Source: Caulobacter sp. BK020 (GTDB taxonomy: Bacteria > Pseudomonadota > Alphaproteobacteria > Caulobacterales > Caulobacteraceae). From it: 64,000 bases of DNA. The notes under the pieces are model-generated. The model was given only the letters and a program-made list of their open reading frames with translations. It was not told where the DNA came from and did no database searches. The stretch spans positions 186,001-250,000 of the forward strand of contig NZ_SLZL01000002.1 in NCBI RefSeq assembly GCF_004342605.1, given 5' to 3'. The position numbers and the translations under genes are program-made. Numbering within the stretch: the stretch's first letter is position 1; every line of letters starts with the position of its first letter. Of this stretch, positions 46,305 through 54,971 are shown piece by piece.

Positions 46305-47106
46305 CCACCCGCCCGATCAGTTCGATCAGCGGGCCCCAGGACCCGGAGACGATGGCCGCCCTGACGCCATAGGCCCGCTCCAGCACGGCCGGCGTCAGGG
46401 CTTCCAGCGGCGCGGCGTCGGCGATCAGGGCGCCGTCCCGCAGCACCAGCACCCGGTCGGCCAGGCGCAGGGCCACGCCCAGGTCGTGCAGGGTCATGAC
46501 CACGCCATGATCCGGCTCGGCCGCGAAGGCGCGCATCAGGTCGACGGCGTCCAGCTGGTGGCCGGGATCCAGCCCGGCCAGCGGCTCGTCGGCCAGCAGC
46601 CACGAGGGCTCGCCCGCCAGCACCCGGGCCAGCAGGGCCCTGGCCCGTTCGCCGCCCGACAGGGTGGTGACGTCGCGGCGCGCCAGATCCGACATGCGGG
46701 TGCGGTCCAGGGCGGCCCGGACCGCGGCGTGGTCGGCGTCGCTAAGCCCTCGGGCTCCGCTGTGCGGCGTGCGTCCCAGGCCGACCAGGGTCTCGACGTC
46801 CACCGCCCAGGCCACCTCCGGCGTCTGGGGCAGGAAGCCGATCCGGCGGGCGCGTTGGCGATGGGCCAGGCCCAGGATCGGCTCGGCGCCCAGCGACACC
46901 CGGCCGGCGTCGGGACGGCGCAAACCGGCTAGGCAGGCCAGCAGAGTCGATTTGCCCGCGCCGTTGGGGCCGACGATGGCGGTGACCTCGCCGGGACGGA
47001 AGCGCGCCGCGACCCTGGCGAGGACCGGGCGGCCGCCCAGGGCGACGGTCAGGTTCTCGGCGACCAGGTCGCTCATGCCAGTTTCCCTTGGGCCAAGGTC
47101 CTTCAT
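46297..47106 (-). CDS. btuD: Cobalamin ABC transporter ATP-binding protein
   Basis: A 269-residue ABC ATPase of the FecE/BtuD family: Walker A VGPNGAGKST, Q-loop FLPQTPE, signature LSGGERARALLARVL, Walker B SWLLADEPLAGLD and switch His in TLHDLG. ATG 47106 is chosen because GGAGG precedes it and it overlaps the permease stop as ATGA like the other junctions of this operon; ATG 47076 (MSDLVAENL) is an alternative. It energises import of corrinoids with BtuC and BtuF. Confidence 0.93.
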   Translation of the reverse strand: MKDLGPRETGMSDLVAENLTVALGGRPVLARVAARFRPGEVTAIVGPNGAGKSTLLACLAGLRRPDAGRVSLGAEPILGLAHRQRARRIGFLPQTPEVAWAVDVETLVGLGRTPHSGARGLSDADHAAVRAALDRTRMSDLARRDVTTLSGGERARALLARVLAGEPSWLLADEPLAGLDPGHQLDAVDLMRAFAAEPDHGVVMTLHDLGVALRLADRVLVLRDGALIADAAPLEALTPAVLERAYGVRAAIVSGSWGPLIELIGRVDD

Positions 47107-48080
47107 GCCAGCCTCCGGCGCATCGAGATCAGCAGGGCCAGGAAGAACGGCCCGCCGATGGCGGCCATGGCCACGCCCAGTCGAACCTCGGCGGCCGAGG
47201 GCGTCAGCCGCACCAGGATGTCGGCGGCCAGCACCAAGGCCGCGCCGGCCGCCGCGCTGGGCGCCAGCAGGGCCCTTGGCTGGTGACCGACCAGCGGCCG
47301 CATCAGGTGCGGGGTGATCAGGCCGACGAAGCCGATCATGCCGGTCACCGCCACGCTGGCGCCCGACGCCAGCCCGACCCCGACCGCCAGCAGCACCCGC
47401 GTCAGGTTCAGGTCGATCCCCAGCGCCTTGGCTCCGGTCTCGCCCAGGGTCAGGGCGTCCAGCGCCCGGCCCAGCATCAGCATGACGCCGGATCCGACGG
47501 CGATGAAGGGCAGGGCCCGCCAGACGTCGTCGGCGCTGCGGTCGGCCAGCGAGCCCAGCAGCCAGTTGATGATCTCCTGCGCCGCCCAAGGGCTGGGCGC
47601 CAGGCTCAGGGCCAGGGCGACGCCGGCGCTGGCCACGGTGTTGAGGATCACCCCGGCCAGGATGAAGGTGATGGTTCCGCCGGTCCCGCCAGCCAGGGCC
47701 AGCATGACCGCCACCCCGATTCCCGCGCCGATCATCGCCGCCCCGAACAGCAGCCAGGGCGTGGTCAGGGAGAGGCTCAGATACATGGTCATCACCGCCC
47801 CCAGGGCGGCCATGGACGACACGCCCAGTACGCCCGGATCGGCCAGCGGGTTGCGGGTGTAGCCCTGCATCACCGCCCCCGACAGGCCCAGGGCCGCGCC
47901 CACCGCCATGGCCAGGATGGTCCGCGGCAGCCGCAGTTCGAAGATGATCGCCCAGCGCGGATCGACGGCCTGGGTCCAGGCGCTCCAGGGAACCCAGACC
48001 CGGCCGGCCATCAACGACAGGCCGCTCAGCAGCAGCACTAGCAGGCAAAGGCCGGCCAGCAGCAGGAGGCGCCGGGTCAT
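47103..48080 (-). CDS. btuC: Cobalamin ABC transporter permease
   Basis: A 325-residue FecCD/BtuC-type permease with about ten transmembrane helices. Signature parts: LRLPRTILAMAVGAALGLSGAVMQGYTRNPLADPGVLGVSSMA and, near the end, GMIGFVGLITPHLMRPLVGHQPRALL, where the coupling helices contact the ATPase. ATG 48080 overlaps the btuF stop by four bases. Vitamin B12 specificity is inferred from the operon. Confidence 0.94.
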   Translation of the reverse strand: MTRRLLLLAGLCLLVLLLSGLSLMAGRVWVPWSAWTQAVDPRWAIIFELRLPRTILAMAVGAALGLSGAVMQGYTRNPLADPGVLGVSSMAALGAVMTMYLSLSLTTPWLLFGAAMIGAGIGVAVMLALAGGTGGTITFILAGVILNTVASAGVALALSLAPSPWAAQEIINWLLGSLADRSADDVWRALPFIAVGSGVMLMLGRALDALTLGETGAKALGIDLNLTRVLLAVGVGLASGASVAVTGMIGFVGLITPHLMRPLVGHQPRALLAPSAAAGAALVLAADILVRLTPSAAEVRLGVAMAAIGGPFFLALLISMRRRLA

Positions 48081-48931
48081 GCGGCGGCTCCCAGCACTTG
48101 CCGACGGGCGGCCGCCAGGGCGGCGGCGGTGTCCACCAGGCTGGGGCCGCCGCAATAGAGCAGCCGCTCGGGGAACACCGCCCGGGTCATGCGCGAGGAG
48201 ATGCTGGCCAAGGCCGGGTGGCTGAGGATCTTCTCGGCGAAGGTCGGGGCGTTGGGCGCGGCCTGGCCGGCCAGCAGCACCTCGGGCGGATCGTCCAGCA
48301 GGCGTTCCAGCGAGACATTGCCCCACTTCTTCAGGCCATAGCGCCGGGCCACGTTCACGAAACCGGCGCGGCGCATCATCTCGTCGACAAGGGTGCCATG
48401 GCCGGCCGCGAAGCCGTTGGGCTGGAAGACCAGGGCGGTGATCGGGCGGGCGCTGGGACGCGGCGCGCCCCTGGCCATCGCCGCCTCCACCCGGGCGATC
48501 AGCGCCTCGCCGCGCTCGGCATGGCCGACGGCCGCCGCGATCCGGCGGATCTGCTCCTGGTTCTCGACCCAGCTGTTGGGCACCTTGAACAGCTCGGTGC
48601 GGATGCCCAGCCGCTTCAGGGCCGCTCGGGTGGCGGGCGAGGAATGGGCGGCGGTCAGCACCACGTCGGGCCGCAGGGCGATCACTTCCTCGGCGCTTTC
48701 GTAGGTGATCGGATAGTCCAGCGCGATCCTGGCGATGCTCGATTGCTGCGGGTCGCGGGCATAGTGGCTGAGGGCCGCGACCTGGCCGCGGTCGGCGACA
48801 TTGACCAGCACGGCGTCCAGGCAGGGGTTCAGCGAGACCACGCGGGGCAGGACGCGGGCGCTGGCCACGCCGCTCAGCAGGCCGGTCGCCAGCCCGGCGC
48901 CGACCGCCGCGCGCCGGGTGAGACCGGTCAA
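48077..48931 (-). CDS. btuF: Cobalamin-binding periplasmic protein
   Basis: A 284-residue substrate-binding protein of the BtuF/FhuD cluster. It has a twin-arginine-like signal (LTRRAAVGAGLATGLLSGVASA) and the two-lobe pattern RVVSLNPCLDAVLVNVADRGQVAALSHYA ... LRPDVVLTAAHSS. The start is probably TTG 48931, overlapping the cobO stop (TTGA); no ATG or GTG is closer to the signal. It would deliver corrinoids from BtuB to BtuCD. Confidence 0.9.
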   Translation of the reverse strand: MTGLTRRAAVGAGLATGLLSGVASARVLPRVVSLNPCLDAVLVNVADRGQVAALSHYARDPQQSSIARIALDYPITYESAEEVIALRPDVVLTAAHSSPATRAALKRLGIRTELFKVPNSWVENQEQIRRIAAAVGHAERGEALIARVEAAMARGAPRPSARPITALVFQPNGFAAGHGTLVDEMMRRAGFVNVARRYGLKKWGNVSLERLLDDPPEVLLAGQAAPNAPTFAEKILSHPALASISSRMTRAVFPERLLYCGGPSLVDTAAALAAARRQVLGAAA

Positions 48932-49533
48932 AACTCGACCCCGCGCTGGGCCTTGAAGCCCTGTTCGAACGGATGCTTGACCAGGGTCATCTCGGTGACC
49001 AGGTCGGCGATCTCCAGCAACTGCGGCTTGGCGTTGCGGCCGGTCAGGCAGACATGCTTGTCGCCGGGGCGGGCCTTCAGCACCGCCACCACCTCGTCGA
49101 TGTCGAGATAGTCGTAGCGCAGGGCGATGTTGATCTCGTCCAGCAGCACGAAATCCAGCTTGGGGTCGGCGATCATCTGCTGGGAGACCAGCCACGCGGC
49201 CCGGGCGGCGGCGATGTCGCGTTCGCGGTCCTGGGTGTCCCAGGTGAAGCCCTCGCCCATGACTTCGTAGCGCACCTGGTCGGGGAACTTGCTGAAGAAC
49301 AATCGCTCGCCCGTTTTCCACTTGCCCTTGATGTATTGGACGACGCCGACCTTCAGGCCCCAGCCCAAGTTCCGGGCCACCATGCCGAAGCCGGCCGAGG
49401 ACTTGCCCTTGCCGTCGCCGGTGTGGACCAGCAGCAGACCCTTCTCCAGCGTCTTGGTCTGCATCATCGCGTCGCGCTCGGCCTTGAGGGCCTTCATGGC
49501 TTCGGTGTGCCGGGTGTTCAGGTCATCGCTCAT
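48928..49533 (-). CDS. cobO: Cob(I)yrinic acid a,c-diamide adenosyltransferase
   Basis: CobO (BtuR/CobA type) adenosylates corrinoids with ATP. The 201-residue protein has the P-loop LLVHTGDGKGKSSAGFGM, YIKGKWKTGE, MGEGFTWDTQD and FVLLDEINIALRYDYL. ATG 49533 overlaps the end of the decarboxylase gene by four bases. It allows salvaged cobinamide to enter the adenosyl pathway. Confidence 0.96.
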   Translation of the reverse strand: MSDDLNTRHTEAMKALKAERDAMMQTKTLEKGLLLVHTGDGKGKSSAGFGMVARNLGWGLKVGVVQYIKGKWKTGERLFFSKFPDQVRYEVMGEGFTWDTQDRERDIAAARAAWLVSQQMIADPKLDFVLLDEINIALRYDYLDIDEVVAVLKARPGDKHVCLTGRNAKPQLLEIADLVTEMTLVKHPFEQGFKAQRGVEF

Positions 49534-50516
49534 CGAAGGCTCTCCAGGGCGTTGGCGAGGCGGAGCCAGTCCGCTTGCGGGCCGGGCAGGCCAAAGCGGA
49601 TCAGCGTCTCGTCCCAGGGGAAGGGGCGGGTGAGGATCCCGGCGCGGGCCAGGACCTCGAAGCGGCGCGGCGCGTCGGCGGCCCGCGCCAGGCGGAACAG
49701 CGACGTACCGCCCAGGATCGTGAAACCGACGCCGCGCAGCAGGTCGTCCAGCCGCGCGGCGTCGTCGGCTAGGCGCAGGAGGGTCTGGACCGCCCAGTCC
49801 GTGTCGGCATAGGCCGCCAGGCCGGCGGCGATCGCCGGACCCGAGACGGGCCAGTCGCCCAGCGCCCGGCGGACACGGGTCGCCAGGTCCGGCCGGGCGA
49901 CCAGAAAGCCCAGCCTCGCGCCGGCCAGGCCGTGGAACTTGCCGAACGAACGCAGGACCATCAGCCCTTGGCGGCCTGGTGCGCCGGCCAGGGCGGCGAC
50001 CGAGCGCGCCGGATCGACGTCGACGAACGCCTCGTCCACCAGCAGCGGCTTGTCGGTCAGGTCGAGGACCTGATCGGTCGACAGAACGCGGCCGGTGGGG
50101 TTGTCCGGATTGACCAGCACCCGCAGGTCGGCCGCTGGATCGTTCAGGTCGACGATCCGGGCGTCCGCCGCCCGCCAGGCGTCGGCATGGCCGCCATAGG
50201 TCCGGGCCGGGATCGCCGCGCACCGCGCGGTCAACAGGCGGGGCAGGAGGCGGATCAGCGCCTCGCTCCCCGCCGCCGCCACGACCCGCGCCGGATCCTC
50301 GACGCCGAAGGCCGTGGCCGCGACCCGTTCCAGCCGCCGCAAGGACTCTGGATCGGGCAGGCGCGACCAAGCCTCCGGCGCGAGGAGCGGGACGGGATAG
50401 GGCCAGGGGTTGATCCCCGTCGACAGGTCCAGCCACGGCTTCGGCGCGTCGGGCCAGGCCGAGCGCGCCGCGCCGAGACGTCCGCCGTGGCCGAGGATGG
50501 CCGCCGGCGTCGCCAC
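49530..50516 (-). CDS. cobC: L-threonine-O-3-phosphate decarboxylase-type PLP enzyme
   Basis: A 328-residue class-I/II aminotransferase-fold enzyme (CobC of alphaproteobacteria, CobD of Salmonella). It starts HGGRLGAARSAWPDAPKPWLDLSTGINP, contains VNPDNPTGRVL and the PLP-lysine motif SFGKFHGLAGARLGF. It decarboxylates threonine phosphate to aminopropanol phosphate used by CbiB. The gene begins two bases after the btuB stop and overlaps cobO. Confidence 0.92.
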   Translation of the reverse strand: MATPAAILGHGGRLGAARSAWPDAPKPWLDLSTGINPWPYPVPLLAPEAWSRLPDPESLRRLERVAATAFGVEDPARVVAAAGSEALIRLLPRLLTARCAAIPARTYGGHADAWRAADARIVDLNDPAADLRVLVNPDNPTGRVLSTDQVLDLTDKPLLVDEAFVDVDPARSVAALAGAPGRQGLMVLRSFGKFHGLAGARLGFLVARPDLATRVRRALGDWPVSGPAIAAGLAAYADTDWAVQTLLRLADDAARLDDLLRGVGFTILGGTSLFRLARAADAPRRFEVLARAGILTRPFPWDETLIRFGLPGPQADWLRLANALESLR

Positions 50517-50518
50517 GG

Positions 50519-52447
50519 CTAGAACCTGGCCCGCACGCCGGCGAAGGCGCCGCGACCCAGGGTCCCGTAGCGGTAGAGAGTTTCGTACTGCTGGTCGAAC
50601 AGGTTTTCGACCCGGCCGTACAGCTCGAACGTCGCGTTGATCGGATAGGCGATCCGCACGTCGGTCAGGACATAGCTCTTCAGCCGCCGGGTGTTGGACG
50701 CGTTGTCGAAGCTGTGGCCGACATACTGCATCGTCACCCCGCCGGTCAGGCCGTTGGCGAAGCTGAGCTCGGCGTCCGCCGAGGCGGTCTCGCCGGCCCG
50801 GCGCACCAGGTCCTTGCCGTAGTTGGCGCCGGCCGACCTGTTGACCGCGTCCATGTTGGTGTAGTTGGCCGACAGGGTCAGCAGGGTGTTGACCTCGAAG
50901 CTGCCCTCCACCTCCACGCCGTCGGCCCGGGTCTTGGCCGTATTGGCGTAGCCGCCGAAGTTGGGCGGCGTGTTGTTGGACAGGAAGTCGATCTGGTTCT
51001 TGGTGTCGCGGTTGAAATAGGTGATCGCCCCGCGCAGGCGGCCGTCCAGCAGGCTGTGCTCGACGCCCACGTCCCAGCTCTTGGCCTCCTCAGGCTTCAG
51101 GCTGGTGTTCCCGTAGTCGCTATAGAGCTGATACAGCGACGGGGCCTTGAAGCCCTCGCCATAGTTGGCGCGGAAGACGGTGGCGCCGCCGTTCGGACTC
51201 CAGGTCGCGCCGGCCTGGTAGGTGGTGGCGCCGCCGAACGTGTCGTGGTCGTCATGGCGGACGCCGCCGGTCAGGGTCAGGCCCGCGACCGGCTTGGCCT
51301 GTAGCTGGCCATAGACGCTGTCCATGCCGGTGGCATGGCGGTCGGGCGTCGGGTTCGCATCGAACTCGGAGGGCGCGGCGGTGCGGAACCAGGTGCGCTC
51401 GGTCTCGGCCCCGAACACCGCGCGCCAGATCGGGCTGATCGTCCAGGTGCCCTGATATTCCAGGCTGTTGTCTGTACCTCGAGCGTCGAAGGTCTTGGTG
51501 GTGACGGGCTGGTCGGGATTGTAATTGTCGCGATCGGTCTGGGTGTAGGCGTAGCCGATGCGGCTGTTCAGGGCGCCGCCGAAGTTGGACAGGCGCGCAC
51601 CCAGATAGCTGACCAGTTCCTTGGTCCTGCCGTACTCGGCCGTGTCGGCGAACGCGAAGGCCGGGGCGGGGAAACCGTCGAATTCGTTGCGGCCCCGGGC
51701 GTAGGACAGGCGGGCGTCGAGCGCGGCCCAGTCGGTGACGTTCAGGTCCAGGCGACCGCTGACGGCGGTGTTGCGATAGCCGTCCTTCTCCTTGCCGCCC
51801 ATGGCTTCATCGAAGTTGGAGACGCCGGCGGTGGTGTAGGATCCGGCCGCCAGGCGCCAGCCGCCCCAGGCGCCGCCGGCCCCGACGCCGACCCTGGCGT
51901 AGGCCGTGGCGCGCGAGCCGCCCTCGACCGTGGCGTCGCCCGACAGCGGGCCGTCCGGGGTCTTGGTGATCATGCTGACCACGCCGCCAATGGCCTGGCT
52001 GCCCCACAGGGTCGATTGCGGGCCGCGCAGCACCTCGATGCGGTCGACGTCGCCGGCCAGCAGGGTGGCGAAGTTGTAGCCGCCACCGGTCGCCGACGGG
52101 TCGTTCAGCTTGACGCCGTCGATCAGCACGGCGGTCTGGTCGCTCTCGGCGCCGCGGATGCGCACCTGGGTCGAGCCGCCGACGCCGCCGTTGCGGGTGA
52201 CGGTGACGCCGGGCGTGCGCGACAAGAGGTCGGACACTACCACCGCCTGGCGCTGGCGCAGGGTCTCGGCGGTGATCACGGTCATGCTGACCGGCGTTTC
52301 GGACAGCTTGTCGACGGCGCGGCCAGCGGTGACCACCACCTGGTCGACGGCGTTGGCGTCGTCGAGCGGTTCGGCGGCCAGGGCGAGGCTCGGCAGGGCC
52401 AGGGCGGGAAGGGCGGCCACCAGGGCCAGGGCGGAAATCGAGCGCAT
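50519..52447 (-). CDS. btuB: TonB-dependent vitamin B12 receptor
   Basis: A 642-residue outer-membrane receptor of the BtuB group. It has a signal peptide (to LALA), TonB box-like VDQVVVTAGR, a plug with RTPGVTVTRNGGVGGSTQVRIRGAESDQTAVLIDGVKLNDP and LRGPQSTLWGSQAIGGVVSMIT, and a barrel ending in GAFAGVRARF. GGAGG precedes the ATG. It is the first gene after the cobalamin riboswitch, so import is turned down when B12 is plentiful. Confidence 0.95.
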   Translation of the reverse strand: MRSISALALVAALPALALPSLALAAEPLDDANAVDQVVVTAGRAVDKLSETPVSMTVITAETLRQRQAVVVSDLLSRTPGVTVTRNGGVGGSTQVRIRGAESDQTAVLIDGVKLNDPSATGGGYNFATLLAGDVDRIEVLRGPQSTLWGSQAIGGVVSMITKTPDGPLSGDATVEGGSRATAYARVGVGAGGAWGGWRLAAGSYTTAGVSNFDEAMGGKEKDGYRNTAVSGRLDLNVTDWAALDARLSYARGRNEFDGFPAPAFAFADTAEYGRTKELVSYLGARLSNFGGALNSRIGYAYTQTDRDNYNPDQPVTTKTFDARGTDNSLEYQGTWTISPIWRAVFGAETERTWFRTAAPSEFDANPTPDRHATGMDSVYGQLQAKPVAGLTLTGGVRHDDHDTFGGATTYQAGATWSPNGGATVFRANYGEGFKAPSLYQLYSDYGNTSLKPEEAKSWDVGVEHSLLDGRLRGAITYFNRDTKNQIDFLSNNTPPNFGGYANTAKTRADGVEVEGSFEVNTLLTLSANYTNMDAVNRSAGANYGKDLVRRAGETASADAELSFANGLTGGVTMQYVGHSFDNASNTRRLKSYVLTDVRIAYPINATFELYGRVENLFDQQYETLYRYGTLGRGAFAGVRARF

Positions 52448-52570
52448 GTTGATCCTCCGTGCGCGGCGACGAAGGCTGGCCCGAGGATTCGGACCGGCCT
52501 GGCGATGTCGCCTCGGGGGAAGAACCCCATCGTACGGCGCACCCCGGCCGGACGAAGGACGACCGCGACG

Positions 52571-52740
52571 GGCAGGTCTCCTGGCTCGCGGGTCGTCGCC
52601 GATGCGCGTCGCCTTCCCAACCGTCCTCCGAGGAGGTCAGTCAGTGGCTCGTGACGCGCGAGCTCGCCGCTTACAGTTGCGGGGGCAGCCCGGGTTTCGC
52701 ACCCGAGTTCCCTTTTCATCCTCTTTCGAGGAACCTGTCG
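52571..52740 (-). promoter_or_regulatory. Cobalamin riboswitch upstream of btuB
   Basis: Read on the minus strand, the region has the conserved elements in order: GGTTCC (52735-52730), GATGAAAAGGGAA, GGTGCGAAACCCGGGCTGCCC, GCCCCCGCAACTG (ending 52674), the B12-box core GCCACTG (52648-52642), GGGAAGGCG (around 52611-52618) and the closing GAGCCAGGAGACCTGCC (52587-52571). It controls the btuB-led operon. A GGGG/CCCC hairpin in the 120-base spacer to btuB may be the expression platform; no classic terminator is evident. Confidence 0.95.
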
Positions 52741-52802
52741 CGTGAGCTGCACTATATGTTGCGTCGCACACGGTCAATCTGGCCAACGATCTGGAGCGCG
52801 TC

Positions 52803-53318
52803 TTGCCGTCTACCCTCGTCCTGGGCGGAGCCCGATCCGGCAAGAGCGCCTTCGCCCAGGGCGCGGCCGAGGCCCTGGCGGCCGAATCCGGCGGCCGGCT
52901 GGTCATGGTCGCCACCGCCCAGGCCTTCGATTCGGAGATGACCGAGCGCATCGCGCGCCACCGCTTGGATCGCGGCGCGGCCTGGACGACGCTCGAGGCG
53001 CCGCTCGATATCGCCAGTGCGTTGGAAGCGCTCGGCGCGAACGACATCGTCGTGGTCGACTGCCTGACGCTCTGGCTTTCGAACCTCATGCTGGACGAGC
53101 GGGACGCGGCGGCGGCGGTCGGCGAACTGGTCGAGGCGGCCGGCCGGTTTCCCGGGACCCTGTGGTTGGTGTCCAACGAGGTCGGGTTCGGCATCGTGCC
53201 CGACAACGCCCTGGCCCGCCGGTTCCGCGACGAGGCCGGCCGGCTGCATCAGGCCCTGGCCCACGCCGCCGACGCCGTGACCTTGGTCGTGGCCGGGCTG
53301 TCGCTGCGCCTGAAATAG
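52803..53318 (+). CDS. cobU: Adenosylcobinamide kinase/adenosylcobinamide-phosphate guanylyltransferase
   Basis: CobU (CobP) phosphorylates adenosylcobinamide and then attaches GMP, giving the CobS substrate. The 171-residue protein has the P-loop LVLGGARSGKSAFAQ, ARHRLDRGAAWTTLEAP (with the guanylylated His region), VVDCLTLWLSNLM and SNEVGFGIVPDNALARRFRDEAG. The start is probably TTG 52803; no ATG precedes the P-loop. It is transcribed away from the riboswitch-controlled operon, so its control is separate. Confidence 0.95.
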   Translation: MPSTLVLGGARSGKSAFAQGAAEALAAESGGRLVMVATAQAFDSEMTERIARHRLDRGAAWTTLEAPLDIASALEALGANDIVVVDCLTLWLSNLMLDERDAAAAVGELVEAAGRFPGTLWLVSNEVGFGIVPDNALARRFRDEAGRLHQALAHAADAVTLVVAGLSLRLK

Positions 53319-54017
53319 ATCTTGCGATGGGGATCGTCGCTCGTCCGTCCCCTTTGGCGGCGCTACGAATCCCAGCCTTTTCAAGGCTCTGAAGAAAAAG
53401 CAGCGTCACCGGTCCTCGGGCCTCAAACCCATCCCATACTGGACCCTGTCTCCATCGCGGGGGAGGGCTCTTGGTACCGGCCCAAGCAGGCGATGGGGAT
53501 GGAACCGAGCGGGGCCGCCTGGGCCTGGCGATCGGGTCGTTCCGGGAGGCGGGGCTCAGAAGGTCCCAAGGTCCGGGGCGGACGGTGGCGGGACAGTCGG
53601 GTCGACGGGGCCGGAAAGTTCAAACCGGCCCGTTCCAGGATCAGTCGGAGTCGTCGACGGCCCCTTCCGGGCGACTTTGATCCTGCCCGTCCGAGGGGAA
53701 ACGTCGATCGGGATGAAACAGGCCCTCAGTCGCCGTCCCTCGAGACAAACGGTTTCGCGGAGCGGACTGGTCCAGCCGAAACGCAACACAACTACCCACG
53801 GTCATCCGGGCTCGGCCCGGACCGCTCCGCGCCTCCCCACCCACTCGCCCCCGAAAGGCCGAGGTCGAACAGCCGTGGCTGGGGACAGGCGCACGCGCCT
53901 GTCCCCGTCCGTAATCGATTGTCGGGAAGAAACGGGATTGAGCGCCGATATCCCAAGCCTAAGATACTGAATAACAATCGCTGCCCGCACGGACGGGCGG
54001 CGCTCCGGGAGGACGCC
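53319..54017. other. Unassigned 700-base region with several stem-loops
   Basis: No gene recognised. An open frame continues upstream from the dioxygenase gene but its sequence is not protein-like. Hairpins include AGCCTT-TTC-AAGGCT (53376-53390), GGGCCGG/CCGGCCC around AAAGTTCAAA (53608-53631), and a long stem CAGGATCAGTCG with CGAC-TT-TGATCCTG (53636-53647 with 53672-53685). The GGGGACAGGC palindrome is at 53881-53906. It could encode a structured RNA or be decayed sequence; I found none of the core motifs of RNase P RNA, tmRNA, SRP RNA or 6S RNA. Confidence 0.4.
53881..53906. repeat. GGGGACAGGC palindrome, copy 2
   Basis: Base-for-base identical to 13399-13424, a 26-base inverted repeat. 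It lies 112 bases upstream of the TauD-family gene. Confidence 0.75.
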
Positions 54018-54902
54018 ATGAACGCCTTTGCCCCCATCGCCGCTTCAGCGACCATCGACGCCGGCCTGACGGTGACGCCCGCGGGTCCCGTGCTGGGGGC
54101 CGAGATCTCGGGCGTCGACCTGCGCCAGCCCCTGGCGCCGGAGATCGTCGCCGCGATCCGGGCGGCGCTGCTGCGCCACAAGGTGGTGTTCTTCCGCGAC
54201 CAGGACATCAGCCACGAGGACCATGTCCGTTTTGGTCGCTATTTCGGGGATTTGGAGGGGCATCCTGTCACCGCCCACGTGCCGGGCTTTCCCGAGATCC
54301 TGCATATCGAGGCCGCCGACGGCATGAAGCTGCGCGAGGAGATCGTGCCGATCGTGCGCGCCGCCAACAAGTGGCACACCGACGTCACCTTCCGCCCGGC
54401 GCCGTCGATGGGCGGGGTGCTGCGCATGCGCCAGATGCCGCCGCTGGGCGGCGACACCCTGTTCGCCGACACCGCCGCGATCTATCGCGACCTGCCCGAC
54501 GCGCTGAAGGCGCGCATCGCCGATCTCAAGGCCGAGCACGACATCCTGCAGAGTTACGGCTACCGCGTCGACGAGGCCAAGCGCCAGGAGCTACGCGCGG
54601 CCCATCCGGTCCAGGCTCATCCGGTGGTCCGCACCCACCCCGAGACCGGCGAGAAGCACCTGTTCGTCAACAAGGTCTTCACGACGCGGATCCTGGGCCT
54701 GCCCGAGGACGAGGCCGCCAAGCTGCTGGCCGACCTGCTGGACCGTGTGAAGACCCCCGAATACCAGGTTCGTTTCCGCTGGACGCCCAACGCCATCGTC
54801 TTCTGGGACAATCGCGCCACCCAGCACTACGCCATCCTCGACTACTGGCCGCAGGAGCGCGTCGTCGAGCGGGTGACGATCCAGGGCGACGTCCCGTTCT
54901 GA
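54018..54902 (+). CDS. TauD/TfdA-family Fe(II)/2-oxoglutarate dioxygenase
   Basis: A 294-residue dioxygenase similar to taurine dioxygenase. The start VTPAGPVLGAEISGVDLRQPL and VVFFRDQDISHEDHVRFGRYFGDLEGHP are typical. The iron ligands are His120 and Asp122 (KWHTDVTF) and His270 (TQHYAILDY), with the 2-oxoglutarate-binding arginine in RVVERVTI. ATG 54018 follows GGGAGGACGCC and starts at the conserved region. It may release sulfite from taurine or act on an alkyl sulfate or other acid; there are no sulfonate-transport neighbours to settle it. Confidence 0.9.
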   Translation: MNAFAPIAASATIDAGLTVTPAGPVLGAEISGVDLRQPLAPEIVAAIRAALLRHKVVFFRDQDISHEDHVRFGRYFGDLEGHPVTAHVPGFPEILHIEAADGMKLREEIVPIVRAANKWHTDVTFRPAPSMGGVLRMRQMPPLGGDTLFADTAAIYRDLPDALKARIADLKAEHDILQSYGYRVDEAKRQELRAAHPVQAHPVVRTHPETGEKHLFVNKVFTTRILGLPEDEAAKLLADLLDRVKTPEYQVRFRWTPNAIVFWDNRATQHYAILDYWPQERVVERVTIQGDVPF

Positions 54903-54971
54903 GGCGACCTGGGCGCAGTGGCGGATATGCCCCCCAGGATCAAAGGGTTGATCGAGAAATCTGATGCATCC

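Noticed and set aside
52282..52752. 156-codon minus-strand frame through the riboswitch
   Set aside because: It runs through the conserved cobalamin riboswitch and the start of btuB in another frame; not protein-like.
53322..54017. In-frame N-terminal extension of the TauD-family protein
   Set aside because: The extension is low-complexity Arg/Gly/Ser sequence without family similarity; GGGAGG before ATG 54018 and the conserved start support the shorter protein.
53319..54017. RNase P RNA, tmRNA, SRP RNA or 6S RNA gene
   Set aside because: The core conserved motifs of these RNAs could not be found on either strand.
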